From: JADLHS01 sp049840435
Lineage (GTDB): Bacteria; Verrucomicrobiota; Verrucomicrobiia; Limisphaerales; JADLHS01
Direction: 5' to 3'
Assembly: GCA_049840435.1 (NCBI GenBank)
Contig: JASGKY010000002.1
Coordinates: forward strand, 88,100 to 152,099
DNA: 64,000 nt
Positions 29,174 through 41,503 of this stretch are shown in pieces (the stretch's first letter is position 1; the number at the start of each line of letters is the position of its first letter). The notes under the pieces were generated by a model. It was given only the letters and a program-made list of their open reading frames with translations. It had not been told where the DNA came from and searched no databases. The position numbers and the translations under genes were made by a program.

Positions 29174-30492
29174 ATGTGGCAACGACTTCAACTTTTCCTC
29201 AAATTCCGCGACAGCCGGTTTGAAGACCTCACGCCCGCCAATTTCAAGACCGTGCTCTATCGCGATGCGAGCGCCGGCCTTATCACTGCCATGACCGCGA
29301 TCCCCATGGCGATGGGTTTTGCCATGGCCATGGGACTTCGCCCGGAGCAGGGCATCATCGCCGGCGCGATGGCGTGCCTGGTAGGCCGCACCTGGGGTGG
29401 ATCCAAGTACCAGGTCTACGGACCCACGGCCGCCTTCATCCCGTTCATCTTCTCGCTGACGCAGAAATACGACCAGGGCTTTCTTGTTGCCGTCTCGCTG
29501 ATGGCCGGCATCGTCCTTTGCGCCGCGGGATTGCTCGGCTGGGGCAAAGTCGCGCGCCACGTGCCGAACTCCATCGTCGTGGGCTTCACCGTGGGCATTG
29601 GCATCACGATCGCCGCCACGAATCTTTATGACGTGCTTGGCATCCAAGCCACAGCGGACCCGAACCTCCTCGCCAAACTCTCCGGCGTCATCGGAACATG
29701 CTACAGAAACGAACGTCTTCGCGCTCACTCATCGGCCTCGCCACCTTCTTCCTGACCCGTTTGCGGCTGCGCGTGTCCATTTACATCCCCGCGCCGCTGA
29801 TCGCGGTGGGCATCGGCACCGCGCTCGCGTCTACGATGTGGGGCGGCCAAGGACTTTCGCTCATCAGCACCAAGTACGGATCTATCCCAACGAACTTCTT
29901 CGTTTTCACCCGCCCGCCTTACCGGATCATCACCCCGCAAGTTTGGCTCGATATCGCGTACTTCGTCGCCGCCATCGTGTTTATCTCCGGGGTGGAAAGC
30001 CTCTTGTGTTCATCGATGGCGGATCGGCTCGCCAGAACACGGGCACGCCGTTTCAATCCGGACAAGGAATTCTGGGGCCAAGGTCTCGTGCAGATCATTA
30101 CGCCGTTGATCAACGGCTTCCCGTGCACCGGCGCGCTTCGCGCGCACGGCCACCAGCATTCGCGCCGGCGCCGTTACCCCGCTCGCCGGCTACTTCAAAT
30201 GCCATCTTCAAACTCGGCATGGCCGTCTTCCTCGCGCATTGGCTCGAGAGCGTGCCCATGGCCTGCATCGGCGGCATCATGCTGTGGGTCTCGAGCAACA
30301 TGATCAATGTCGAAGGAGATGAAGAACGTGTGGGCGACGGGCCGCTTCCACGCGGGCCTCATGATCTTCACTGCGGTGATGGTCCCGGTGACGGATTTCC
30401 TCACCGGCGTGCTCTCCGCGCTGATTCTCTATTTCCTCTTGCGCCCGGTGTTCGAAGCGAAAGGTGCGACGCCGGAACCCGTGGCGGCCTAA
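29174..30492 (+). CDS. SulP-family anion permease, frameshifted
   Basis: A SulP/SLC26-type anion permease. Family landmarks are NFKTVLYRDASAGLITAMTA, GGSKYQVYGPTAAFI, and VPNSIVVGFTVGIGITIAAT, all in the first frame (29174-29700). The sense continues in a second frame (FFLTRLRLRVSIYIPAPLI to INGFPCTGALRA), then a third (FKLGMAVFLAHWLESVPMAC), and a last one (KNVWATGRFHAGLMIFTAVM to RPVFEAKGATPEPVAA). Indels fall near 29700, 30135-30200 and 30310. Restored length is about 440 residues; no STAS domain follows, which is unusual for SulP. Substrate unknown. Confidence 0.8.
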
Positions 30493-30494
30493 GC

Positions 30495-30743
30495 ATGAAT
30501 CACCAACGCAAGCAGGACCTCGATTGCTTCGACTATCTCGTCGCCGAACCGCGTTCGCTCGAGGAGATGGATCGCTGGCCGCCCCGCCTCTGGCCACCCG
30601 AGTGGCGCACGCGCTTGCGTGGGGAGATCCGCGCGAAGCAGCAGGAGTTAGCCGGTCTCGAAGCCCGCCTATCCGAGGCCGAAGGCGCGCCGCCGCCTCC
30701 CAGCCTTTGGCGTCGGCTTCAGTTCGCATTTCGCGGCCGCTAG
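30495..30743 (+). CDS. small hypothetical protein
   Basis: An 82-residue frame starting at ATG 30495, just after the permease stop. It reads QDLDCFDYLVAEPRSLEEMD, a Trp/Pro-rich middle (RWPPRLWPPEWR), then a helical stretch (GEIRAKQQELAGLEARLSEA) and a basic end. It is convergent with the patatin gene, overlapping it by 4 bases. Probably a real small gene in the permease operon; function unknown. Confidence 0.5.
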   Translation: MNHQRKQDLDCFDYLVAEPRSLEEMDRWPPRLWPPEWRTRLRGEIRAKQQELAGLEARLSEAEGAPPPPSLWRRLQFAFRGR

Positions 30744-31558
30744 CGCCACTCGCGCAACTGCGGCAGGGCGGACTTGGCGGCCTCCGCGCCGGCCTCGATC
30801 AAGTCATCGATCCGCGCAAAGTCATCCCAACGGAACTGCGCCACCGCCGGCGTGATCACGCAATCCGTATGCGCGCGCCATTGAAACTCCATATGCTGCT
30901 GCATCACCTGGATGGACCGGTTCACCACTCCAAATACATTCTCCGGCGGCGCCGGACTCTTGTCGATCGGCAGATACACCGCAATCACACGCCCCGCGCC
31001 CATCTCGCGCAACGGCAGCGCCGGCAACTCCATCACGATGCCGCCGTCGACCAGATAGTGATCGCCATGCTCGATGGGCAGAAACAAACCCGGATACGAG
31101 CAGCTCGCGCGCACAGGCATCATCACGTCGCCACGGTCCTTGAACACCACTGGCTTGCCCACGTTCAAGCACGTGGCCACCACCGCCAGCGGAGTCTTCA
31201 TGTTCTCGAAGGTTTGCGTCTTGAGCAGCCGCTTGAGGAAGCTCTCCATCTTCCGGCTATCGGCGAAGCCGCGAAAGCTCAGCGTCCACGAGGCGACGTC
31301 CTGAAAGCGCATCAACCGCGCCACGCCTTCGATCTCCTTCAGCGTCGCGCCGCTGGCGTACGCCGCGGCAATGATCGAGCCGGCGCTCACGCCGCCGATC
31401 AAATCCACGGGGATGCGGTTCTCTTCGAGCACGCGCAATACACCGAGATGCGCGATGCCACGCGCAAAGCCACCGCCCAGCGCGAGCCCCACTGCCGGAC
31501 GCCCGTGGCCTCCGATCCGATGCCCCAACCATTTGCTTGCCTTGCGTAGCAGACTCAT
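30740..31558 (-). CDS. patatin-like phospholipase (RssA-type)
   Basis: A 272-residue serine lipase/esterase of the patatin family. The oxyanion-hole glycines are in LALGGGFARGIAHLGVLRVL, the nucleophile Ser in GGVSAGSIIAAAY (GxSxG), and the catalytic Asp in VDGGIVMELP (DGG). The Ser-Asp dyad is intact. There is no signal peptide, so it probably works in the cytoplasm or at the inner membrane. It is divergent from the PIG-L gene. Confidence 0.93.
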   Translation of the reverse strand: MSLLRKASKWLGHRIGGHGRPAVGLALGGGFARGIAHLGVLRVLEENRIPVDLIGGVSAGSIIAAAYASGATLKEIEGVARLMRFQDVASWTLSFRGFADSRKMESFLKRLLKTQTFENMKTPLAVVATCLNVGKPVVFKDRGDVMMPVRASCSYPGLFLPIEHGDHYLVDGGIVMELPALPLREMGAGRVIAVYLPIDKSPAPPENVFGVVNRSIQVMQQHMEFQWRAHTDCVITPAVAQFRWDDFARIDDLIEAGAEAAKSALPQLREWR

Positions 31559-31587
31559 CGTTTTTACACTATGGCCTTACACTAGGG

Positions 31588-34098
31588 ATGATGCGGTACC
31601 CACGAACTTCGTTTCTCCTTGCGCTGCTCACCGCCGCTTCGGCCTTTGCCCAACGCCCCTTCACCGGCAGCGCCGAAGTCCGCCAAGCGCTCGACCGGTT
31701 GAATGTCGTGGGCAGTGTGTTGATGATCGCCGCGCATCCGGATGATGAGAATAACAACTTACTCGTTTACTTGGGGCGTGGCAAGAAGTACCGTACGGCC
31801 TACCTGTCGCTCACGCGTGGCGAAGGCGGGCAGAATCTCATCGGCTCCGAACAGGGCGACGAGATCGGTCTCATCCGCACGCAGGAGCTTCTCGGCGCGC
31901 GCCGTTGGGATGCGGGCGAGCAATACTTCTCGCGCGCCATCGACTTCGGCTTCTCCAAAACTGCCGACGAAACCTTGCAGAAGTGGGGACGCGACAACGT
32001 CCTTGCCGATGTGGTCTACAACATTCGCCGCTACCGGCCCGACGTGATCATCACGCGCTTCTCGGGCACGCCGCGCGATGGCCATGGCCATCATCAATCG
32101 TCCGCCATCCTCGCGAAGGAAGCCTTCGAAGCCGCCGCGGATCCGGCCCGTTTCCCCGAACAATTGAAGCTCGTGCAGCCATGGCGCGCCAAGCGGATCG
32201 TCTTCAACCTCTTCGCGTTCAATCGCCAGATGGAAGAGGAGAACGCGAAGAATCCCGCGCCGCGCGTGGCGCTCGAAACCGGCGGCTACGATCCCGTGCT
32301 CGGCTATTCCTATGGCGAGATCGCAGGCATCTCGCGCTCCAATCACAAGAGCCAGGCGTTCGGCTCCGCGGAGCGCCGCGGCGCCATCAAAGCCGAACTC
32401 GCGCCCGTGGCTGGAGATGTCGCCCAAGGCGATCTGTTCGATGGAGTCGACGCCACCTGGTCGCGTGTGAAGGGCGGCGCCGAAATCGGCGCCTTGCTCG
32501 CGAAAGCCGCGAAGGAGTTTCAAGACGAAAACCCCGCGGCGATCTTGCCGCACCTGATCGCCGCCCGCCAACTCGCCGCCGCCAATACGGACTGGTGGGC
32601 GCAGTACAAGCTCCCCGAGATCGATGAGGCCATCGCGCTCTGCGCCGGCCTGTTCGCCGAAGTCCGTACGGATCGCGAGCACGCCGCGCCCGGCGCCACG
32701 CTGAAGCTCACCGTCGACGTGATGCAGCGCTTGCCGTATGGCTTGCGCTGGACCGGCGTAAAGTTCGACAACGGCCTCACCGGCCAGCCCTCCGTCGCGA
32801 ATGAACTTCCCCTCAACGCGGCCGCCAGCGCGTCCGTCGATTGGAACATCCCCAAGGATCAAGCCATCAGCCAGCCCTATTGGATGCGCGACGCGAAGAA
32901 CGGAAACCTCTACGCCGTCGACGACCTCCGCTTACTCGGCCTCGCGGACTCACCACCCGTTCTCACCGCGACGCTCTCCTTCGCGGATGCGCAAGGCCGC
33001 ACCTTCGCCCTGCAACGCCCCGCGCGCTATCGCTTCGTCGATCCGGTGCAGGGAGAACAGGTGCGCCGCTTGCTGATCGTGCCGCCCGTCGCTCTCAAGG
33101 TCTCCGATGCGGTGATGGTCTTCCCGGATAGCCAATCGCGCAGCGTTGCGATTGAAGTGAAAGCCAACGTCGCGAATGCCGCGGGCACGCTGCGGCTGAA
33201 GCTGCCCGACGGCTGGATCGCCACTCCTGCCGAGCACGAATTCAAGATCGCCGCGCGTAATGAGATGACTAGCTTCGCCTTCACGCTCAAGCCGCCCGCG
33301 TGGTCCGGCAAGGCGACGCTCGAGGCCGTCGCCACCATGGCCGATGGCTCCGTCACTAACCGCGGCGCGGAGGTGGTTCGCTATCCGCACATCCCGCCGC
33401 AGTCGCACTTCCCGCCGGCGCAAGCCCTGCTCGTCCGCGCCGACGTGAAGATCAGCATCAAGCGCGTGGGCTACGTGATGGGCGCCGGTGACGAGATGCC
33501 GGCCGCGCTCCGCCAACTCGGTCTCCAGGTGGATCTGCTCTCGCCCGAAGACGTCGCCGCCGGTGAACTCGGCAAATACGATTCCATCGTCGTCGGCGTG
33601 CGCGCCTTCAACACGCGGCCGGACCTCAAGTCCTCGCAAGCGCGCCTCATGGAGTACGTGAAGAACGGCGGCACGATGATCGTGCAGTACAACACGCCGG
33701 AAGGCTTCGGCGGACCCGGCGCACGCCCCACCCCCGTCGCCCTCGCGCCGTATCCGCTCAGCATCAGCCGCGATCGTGTCACGGTCGAAGAGGTCCCCGT
33801 TCGTTTTCCCGACAAGGAGAACGCCCTCCTCAACAAGCCCAACAAGATCACCGGTGAGGACTTCTCCGGCTGGGTGCAGGAACGCGGTCTCTACTTCGTC
33901 ACGGATTTTGGCAAGGAGTACACTCCGTTATTCGGCATGAATGATCCGGGCGAGAAGGAGTTACTCGGCGGCACCGTCGCCGCGAAGTACGGGAAGGGAA
34001 CTTACATCTACACCAGCTTGGTCTGGTTCCGCGAACTGCCCGCCGGCGTGCCGGGCGCGTTCCGCATCTTCGCCAACTTCCTGAGCGCGGGCAAATGA
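31588..34098 (+). CDS. large secreted PIG-L/LmbE-type deacetylase with extra domains
   Basis: An exported protein of about 836 residues. A signal peptide (to SAFAQ) is followed by a PIG-L domain (residues about 30-250) with the metal-binding AAHPDDENN and the second His motif GHGHHQSSAILAKEAF. The middle has a beta-sandwich of the NEW3 type (VAIEVKANVANAAGTLRLKL). The C-terminal 220 residues resemble a glutamine-amidotransferase-like ThuA-type fold (YDSIVVGVRAFNTR, GGTMIVQYNTPEGF, GKGTYIYTSLVWFREL). Such proteins are common in Acidobacteria and Bacteroidetes and are thought to remove N-acetyl groups from sugars. Stop overlaps the next start (ATGA). Confidence 0.88.
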   Translation: MMRYPRTSFLLALLTAASAFAQRPFTGSAEVRQALDRLNVVGSVLMIAAHPDDENNNLLVYLGRGKKYRTAYLSLTRGEGGQNLIGSEQGDEIGLIRTQELLGARRWDAGEQYFSRAIDFGFSKTADETLQKWGRDNVLADVVYNIRRYRPDVIITRFSGTPRDGHGHHQSSAILAKEAFEAAADPARFPEQLKLVQPWRAKRIVFNLFAFNRQMEEENAKNPAPRVALETGGYDPVLGYSYGEIAGISRSNHKSQAFGSAERRGAIKAELAPVAGDVAQGDLFDGVDATWSRVKGGAEIGALLAKAAKEFQDENPAAILPHLIAARQLAAANTDWWAQYKLPEIDEAIALCAGLFAEVRTDREHAAPGATLKLTVDVMQRLPYGLRWTGVKFDNGLTGQPSVANELPLNAAASASVDWNIPKDQAISQPYWMRDAKNGNLYAVDDLRLLGLADSPPVLTATLSFADAQGRTFALQRPARYRFVDPVQGEQVRRLLIVPPVALKVSDAVMVFPDSQSRSVAIEVKANVANAAGTLRLKLPDGWIATPAEHEFKIAARNEMTSFAFTLKPPAWSGKATLEAVATMADGSVTNRGAEVVRYPHIPPQSHFPPAQALLVRADVKISIKRVGYVMGAGDEMPAALRQLGLQVDLLSPEDVAAGELGKYDSIVVGVRAFNTRPDLKSSQARLMEYVKNGGTMIVQYNTPEGFGGPGARPTPVALAPYPLSISRDRVTVEEVPVRFPDKENALLNKPNKITGEDFSGWVQERGLYFVTDFGKEYTPLFGMNDPGEKELLGGTVAAKYGKGTYIYTSLVWFRELPAGVPGAFRIFANFLSAGK

Positions 34099-34217
34099 TC
34101 GAAGAAGAACCGCCGCCGTTTCTGGGGACGTGGCGCCGCGTCTACCAGGCCATCGGCCTCTATCTCGTCGCCCTCATCGTCGCCCTCTATGTCTTCTCGC
34201 GGAGCTTCGCGCCTTGA
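34095..34217 (+). CDS. 40-residue single-pass membrane protein coupled to symporter
   Basis: A small gene: the ATG at 34095 overlaps the PIG-L stop (ATGA), and its TGA at 34215-34217 overlaps the TTG start of the symporter (TTGA). The product begins MIEEEPPPFLGTWRRVYQ and has one membrane helix (AIGLYLVALIVALYVFS), so it should sit with the N-terminus inside and acidic. Double overlap means the three genes are translated as a coupled set, suggesting an accessory subunit of the symporter. Confidence 0.75.
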   Translation: MIEEEPPPFLGTWRRVYQAIGLYLVALIVALYVFSRSFAP

Positions 34218-35863
34218 ACACTCTCCGCACCGTGGACTTCGTCGTCCTGCTCGGCACGCTTGCCTCCATCCTCGGCTATGGGCTCTATCGCGCCCGTGGC
34301 GCCCAAAGCACCAGCCAGTATCTGCTCGCCGGCAAGTCGATGCCCTGGTACGCCATCGCGCTCTCCATCATGGCCACGCAGGCCAGCGCGATCACCTTCA
34401 TCTCCACCACCGGCCAGGCCTATGCCGATGGCATGCGCTTCGTGCAGTTCTACTTCGGCCTGCCGATCGCGATGATCATCGTGTCCATGACGGCCGTGCC
34501 CATCTTCCATCGCAGCGGCGTCTACACCGCCTATGAGTATCTGGAGAAGCGCTTCGATTCGAAGACGCGCATCCTGGTCAGCATCCTGTTCCTCATTCAG
34601 CGTGGATTGGGCGTGGGCATCGCGCTCTACGCGCCCTCCATCGTGCTGGCCGTGATCCTCGGCTGGCCCGAACAATACACCATCCTCGTGATGGGCTGCG
34701 TCGCCGTGGCCTTCACGACACTCGGCGGCATCAAGGCCGTCACCTGGACCGACACGCAGCAAATGCTCGTGATGACCGTCGGCTTAGTCGGCGCCTTCTC
34801 CACCGCGATCTATCTCCTGCCCGGCGATATTCATTTCGCCGACGCGTTGCGGCTCGCCTCCGCCGCCGGCAAGCTCAACCCCGTCACCTTCGTCTTCGAT
34901 TGGAACGATCGCTACAACTTGTTCAGCGGACTCATCGGCGGCACGTTCCTCGCGCTCGCCTACTTTGGCTGCGATCAGTCGCAGGTGCAGCGCTATCTCA
35001 CCGGCCGTAGCGTCACGCACAGCCGGATGAGCCTGCTCTTCAACGCCATCGCCAAAATCCCGATGCAGTTCTTCATCCTGCTCACCGGCTGCATGGTCTT
35101 CGTGTTCTATATCTTCACCGCGCCGCCGCCCGTGTTCGATCGCGTCACGCTCGATAAGGCTGCTGTGCAGCCTGGCTATGCCGCTGCCGCCCAGCGCTAT
35201 GACGCCGCCGTAGCCGATCGCGCCGCGCAAGCCCGCGCCTACTTACGCGGCGGAGACCACCAGGCCTTCCTCGCCGCGCACCAGAAAATGGAAGCCGCGC
35301 GCGGCGAAGTGAAGCAGCTCTCGGGCTCCAAGGCGCCCGATACGAACTACATCTTCCTCAGCTTCGTCACGAAGTACTTGCCCGCCGGACTGGTCGGGCT
35401 GATCCTCGCCGTGATCTTCGGCGCAGCGATGTCGGTCGCCTCTGGCGAGATCAACTCGCTTGCCACCGTCACCGTGATCGATCTCTACAAGCGCTTCTGG
35501 AATTCCGAAGCCAGCGACAACCACTACCTCTGGGCCTCGCGCCTGGCCACGCTCTTCTGGGGCCTCTACGCCATCGGGACGGCCAACTTCGGCAAGGGCC
35601 TCGGCTCGCTGATTGAAGCCGTGAACATGCTTGGCTCGCTCTTCTATGGCGGTTTGTTGGGCGTGTTCGTGCTCGCCTTTTATGTGCCCACTGTCCGCGC
35701 CACGCCTGCCTTCCTCGGCGTGCTCCTCGGCGAAGCGGCCATCTTCGGCTGCTTCTGGTTCACCGGCATTTCGTTCCTCTGGTACAACGTGATCGGCGCC
35801 GTGGTCGTGGTTGCGAGCGCGCTGTTGATAAATGTTGCAGGGAATGCCCCGTCCTCACGATAG
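34214..35863 (+). CDS. sodium/solute symporter (SSS family)
   Basis: A sodium-coupled transporter of about 549 residues. SSS landmarks are LLAGKSMPWYAIALSIMATQ, ASAITFISTTGQAY, GGIKAVTWTDTQQMLVM, and GCDQSQVQRYLTGRS. A charged insertion with a helical Ala-rich stretch (residues about 315-380) interrupts two membrane helices and is longer than in simple members. The TTG start at 34214 is chosen because it overlaps the upstream small gene's stop and gives TVDFVVLLGTLASILGYGLY as TM1. It probably imports a sugar or amino sugar released by the neighbouring deacetylase. Confidence 0.92.
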   Translation: MNTLRTVDFVVLLGTLASILGYGLYRARGAQSTSQYLLAGKSMPWYAIALSIMATQASAITFISTTGQAYADGMRFVQFYFGLPIAMIIVSMTAVPIFHRSGVYTAYEYLEKRFDSKTRILVSILFLIQRGLGVGIALYAPSIVLAVILGWPEQYTILVMGCVAVAFTTLGGIKAVTWTDTQQMLVMTVGLVGAFSTAIYLLPGDIHFADALRLASAAGKLNPVTFVFDWNDRYNLFSGLIGGTFLALAYFGCDQSQVQRYLTGRSVTHSRMSLLFNAIAKIPMQFFILLTGCMVFVFYIFTAPPPVFDRVTLDKAAVQPGYAAAAQRYDAAVADRAAQARAYLRGGDHQAFLAAHQKMEAARGEVKQLSGSKAPDTNYIFLSFVTKYLPAGLVGLILAVIFGAAMSVASGEINSLATVTVIDLYKRFWNSEASDNHYLWASRLATLFWGLYAIGTANFGKGLGSLIEAVNMLGSLFYGGLLGVFVLAFYVPTVRATPAFLGVLLGEAAIFGCFWFTGISFLWYNVIGAVVVVASALLINVAGNAPSSR

Positions 35864-35872
35864 AATGAGCAA

Positions 35873-36078
35873 GGAGCGTTGCCGCGGGATAACAGTTGTC
35901 CCTCATAAATTGATCCGATACTCAATTGCTATGGAGCCCGGCTCGTTTTAAGCGCTGGTGTGCATGCTTCGGCGGGTTCGCCCGTTCTAGGAGAAGCCTA
36001 AAGGCGCTCGGAGGGTTCCCACCTAGGTTATCTAGGGGTCAATAGCGGGGATGGCGTCGATTTCGTTGGGGACGCTCC
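35873..36078 (+). ncRNA. ssrS: 6S RNA
   Basis: A candidate 6S RNA of about 206 bases. The ends pair (GGAGCGT at 35873-35879 with ACGCTCC near 36072-36078) to form the closing stem. Central blocks match the conserved family layout: a GCATGCT followed by CGG and then GAGAAGCCTAAA, compared with GAGCATGCTCGG and GAGAAGCCTTAAA in E. coli. 6S RNA folds as a long hairpin with an open bubble mimicking a promoter and binds housekeeping RNA polymerase in stationary phase. It lies in the gap before a YmdB-type gene with no open frame. Confidence 0.82.
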
Positions 36079-36088
36079 TAACCCTTTC

Positions 36089-36862
36089 ATGCGCATACTT
36101 TTTATCGGCGACATCTTCGCCTCCGCCGGGCGAAGCATCGTCGCCAGTCATGTGCAGCAGCTCATCGGCCACTTGAAGCTCGATCTCGTCATCGCCAATG
36201 CCGAGAATTCCGCCGGCGGCTTCGGCGTTACGCCCGCCATTGCCGATGACCTGTTCTCCCTCGGCATCGACGTTCTCACCACCGGCAATCACGTTTGGGA
36301 CAAGCGCGAAATTTACGACTATCTCCCGCGCCATCCCCGCTTGCTTCGTCCCGCCAACTACGCGCCCGATCTCCCCGGCGCGGGCATCGTCACCGTGAAG
36401 GCGCGCAACGGCGTGGAATGCGCTGTGCTCAACCTCCAAGGCCGCGTCTACATGGCGCAAACGGATTGCCCCTTTCGCAAAGCTGACGAACTCCTCGCTG
36501 CGCTCAACCCCGCCATCAAGGTCCGCTTCGTCGACTTCCACGCCGAAGTCACCAGCGAAAAGGTCGCCATGGGCTGGCATTTGGATGGCCGCGTCAGCGC
36601 CGTGGTGGGCACCCATACCCACATCCCCACCGCCGACTCCCGCATCCTGCCCAAAGGCACCGCCTACCAAACCGATTCCGGCATGACTGGACCCTACGAT
36701 TCCGTCATCGGCGTGGAGAAGGATCCGGTGGTCCGCAAGTTCCAAACCTCGCTGCCGGTGCGGTTTGAAGCCGCCAAAAACATGGTGGAATTCCATGCCG
36801 TCCTGGTGGATGTAGACCCCGCTACCGGGCGTGCTACAGCCATCGAACGCGTACGGCGCTGA
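36089..36862 (+). CDS. ymdB: YmdB-type metallophosphoesterase (TIGR00282 family)
   Basis: A 257-residue calcineurin-like phosphodiesterase. Metal ligands appear in order: FIGDIFASAGR (Asp), IANAENSAGGFG (Asn/Glu-Asn), TTGNHVWDKREIYDYL (GNHxWD), FVDFHAEVTSEK, and GTHTHIPTADSRILPKGTAY. The last block is diagnostic for the YmdB family, whose Bacillus member hydrolyses cyclic nucleotides. Length is typical (about 260). It begins 11 bases after the 6S RNA, so the two may share a transcript. Confidence 0.94.
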   Translation: MRILFIGDIFASAGRSIVASHVQQLIGHLKLDLVIANAENSAGGFGVTPAIADDLFSLGIDVLTTGNHVWDKREIYDYLPRHPRLLRPANYAPDLPGAGIVTVKARNGVECAVLNLQGRVYMAQTDCPFRKADELLAALNPAIKVRFVDFHAEVTSEKVAMGWHLDGRVSAVVGTHTHIPTADSRILPKGTAYQTDSGMTGPYDSVIGVEKDPVVRKFQTSLPVRFEAAKNMVEFHAVLVDVDPATGRATAIERVRR

Positions 36863-36907
36863 AGTTTTCGCCTTAGCCTGTCGATCATTCCGCTGTATCA
36901 AACGATC

Positions 36908-39859
<2,952 letters not shown>

Positions 39860-40133
39860 GAGCCCTATCTGGACGGATAGCGATCCTCGCGAAATAACGA
39901 ATCCCCACGGCGCCCAATCCTCGCCATTGCTCTACGATCGACGAGATGTCCGGCCCCGCGGCCGGATCATACGGAGTCAGGAAACAAACATCTAGCCGCC
40001 CGCGACTCCGTTGGCGGAGATATCCACTCCCTCGTAAGAGGGGCTGAGCGCGCGACACGATACTTCCATAGGATGGCGCTCAAGCCGCACCAGTTGTTCC
40101 TTCTTTTCGTGATCGATGACTAGAGCCACGCCG

Positions 40134-40394
40134 TTACTCTAATCGCTTTCGCTTGATTTCCTCCATCACACCGGTGACCAGTTCTTTGGAGTCGCCGAGG
40201 AGCTTGAGGATGATTTGCACATCCATCGCCGGCTTGCCCGGTTGGCGGGCGCTTTGGCAATAGACGGCGTGCTGGCCGACGAGCGAGAGGGCGTCGGTGA
40301 GAAGGTCTTGCGCCAAGGCGAGGCGTCCGCGTTCGAGGCCCATCTGGGTCTCGAAGCGATCGAGCTCTTCGGCGTGTTCGCGATAAACATCCAT
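40134..40394 (-). CDS. small helical hypothetical protein
   Basis: An 86-residue protein from ATG 40394, predicted all-helical and charged (EHAEELDRFETQMGLERGRL, then ILKLLGDSKELVTGVMEEIK). No domain is recognised. It is divergent from the DegT aminotransferase with a 20-base gap, so the two must share a compact promoter region. A longer frame reaches 40487 but would overlap that gene's start. The 274 bases upstream of 40134 (39860-40133) contain no gene that can be supported. Confidence 0.55.
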   Translation of the reverse strand: MDVYREHAEELDRFETQMGLERGRLALAQDLLTDALSLVGQHAVYCQSARQPGKPAMDVQIILKLLGDSKELVTGVMEEIKRKRLE

Positions 40395-40414
40395 GGGGTA
40401 CCCTTTTAGCTTAG

Positions 40415-41503
40415 ATGCAGATTCCCAATTGGCCCATCGCGGGCGAGCGCGAATTGGACTTGGTGCGGCAGGTGCTCGAAAGTCCACAATGGGGCGGATT
40501 CCATGAGATCGTCGGTGAGTTCGAACGGCAGTTCGCGGCCTTCCAACATTGCCGCCATTGCGTGACGGCTTCGAACGGTACGGTGACGCTCGAAATCGGG
40601 CTCGCGGCCAGCGGGATCGGGCCTGGCGATGAAGTCATCGTCCCGGCGGTGTCGTTCATTTCGACGGCGACGGCGGTGAATCGCGTGGGCGCTACGCCGG
40701 TGTTCGTCGATGTCGAAGAGTACTCCTTCAACATGGATCCGCTCCGCGCCGCGGCCGCGATCACGGACAAGACGAAGGCGCTGATCGCGGTGCACTTTGG
40801 CGGTCCGCTCGCCAACATGGATTCGCTCCAGAACCTCGCCGAGCAGGCCGGCGTGATGCTTATCGAGGACGCCGCGCACGCCCATGGATCGGATTGGCGT
40901 GGCCGTCGCGCCGGCTCGTTCGGGCGTTGGGCCAGCTTCAGTTTTCAGAACGGCAAGGTGCTCACGGCCGGCGAAGGCGGAGCGCTCACGACCAATGATG
41001 ATGAGCTCGCCGAGCTCTTTCGCTCCTATGCCAACCAAGGCCGGCGTGCGGATGGCGAGAGCTTCTTCCATCACTATCGGCTCGCGTCGAACCAGCGCAT
41101 GACGGCTTTGCAAGCCGCTGTGCTGATCGGCCAATTGGAACGCTTGCCCGCCCAGATCGCGTTAAGAAGTGAACGCGAGGCGCTACTGCGGAGCTTGGCT
41201 TTGGGGATCCAATGGCAGAGCGTACCGGAGCAGGTGAATCAGCATAGCCACTATCTCGTGCTGGGCCGCACGCCGCATCGCGACGCGCTGGGCGAACGGC
41301 TCAAGGCTGCTGGCGTGCCGTTCACGCCGTTCTATCCGCATGGGCTTTATGGCAATCCAATCTATCGGGATGGCGTCGCGTCGCATCGCGCGACGCCGTG
41401 CCCGGTGACGGAGGATTGCTTGCGGGATGCGTTCTGGTTGCCGCATCGCGTGTTGCATGCGGAGGAAGAGACCATCCGCGAGATCGCCGCGCTTATGGCG
41501 TGA
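40415..41503 (+). CDS. DegT/DnrJ/EryC1/StrS-family PLP aminotransferase
   Basis: A 362-residue sugar aminotransferase-like enzyme. Family blocks are present: TASNGTVTLEIGLAASGIGP, GDEVIVPAVSFISTATAV, GATPVFVDV, LIEDAAHAHGSDWRGRRAG, and the PLP-lysine segment FSFQNGKVLTAGEGGALTTN. Lys is intact, so it is expected to be a working aminotransferase acting on a keto-sugar or a similar substrate. No other sugar-nucleotide genes surround it, although phosphohexomutases lie 0.9 kb away. The tail overlaps the convergent esterase by 11 bases. Confidence 0.93.
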   Translation: MQIPNWPIAGERELDLVRQVLESPQWGGFHEIVGEFERQFAAFQHCRHCVTASNGTVTLEIGLAASGIGPGDEVIVPAVSFISTATAVNRVGATPVFVDVEEYSFNMDPLRAAAAITDKTKALIAVHFGGPLANMDSLQNLAEQAGVMLIEDAAHAHGSDWRGRRAGSFGRWASFSFQNGKVLTAGEGGALTTNDDELAELFRSYANQGRRADGESFFHHYRLASNQRMTALQAAVLIGQLERLPAQIALRSEREALLRSLALGIQWQSVPEQVNQHSHYLVLGRTPHRDALGERLKAAGVPFTPFYPHGLYGNPIYRDGVASHRATPCPVTEDCLRDAFWLPHRVLHAEEETIREIAALMA

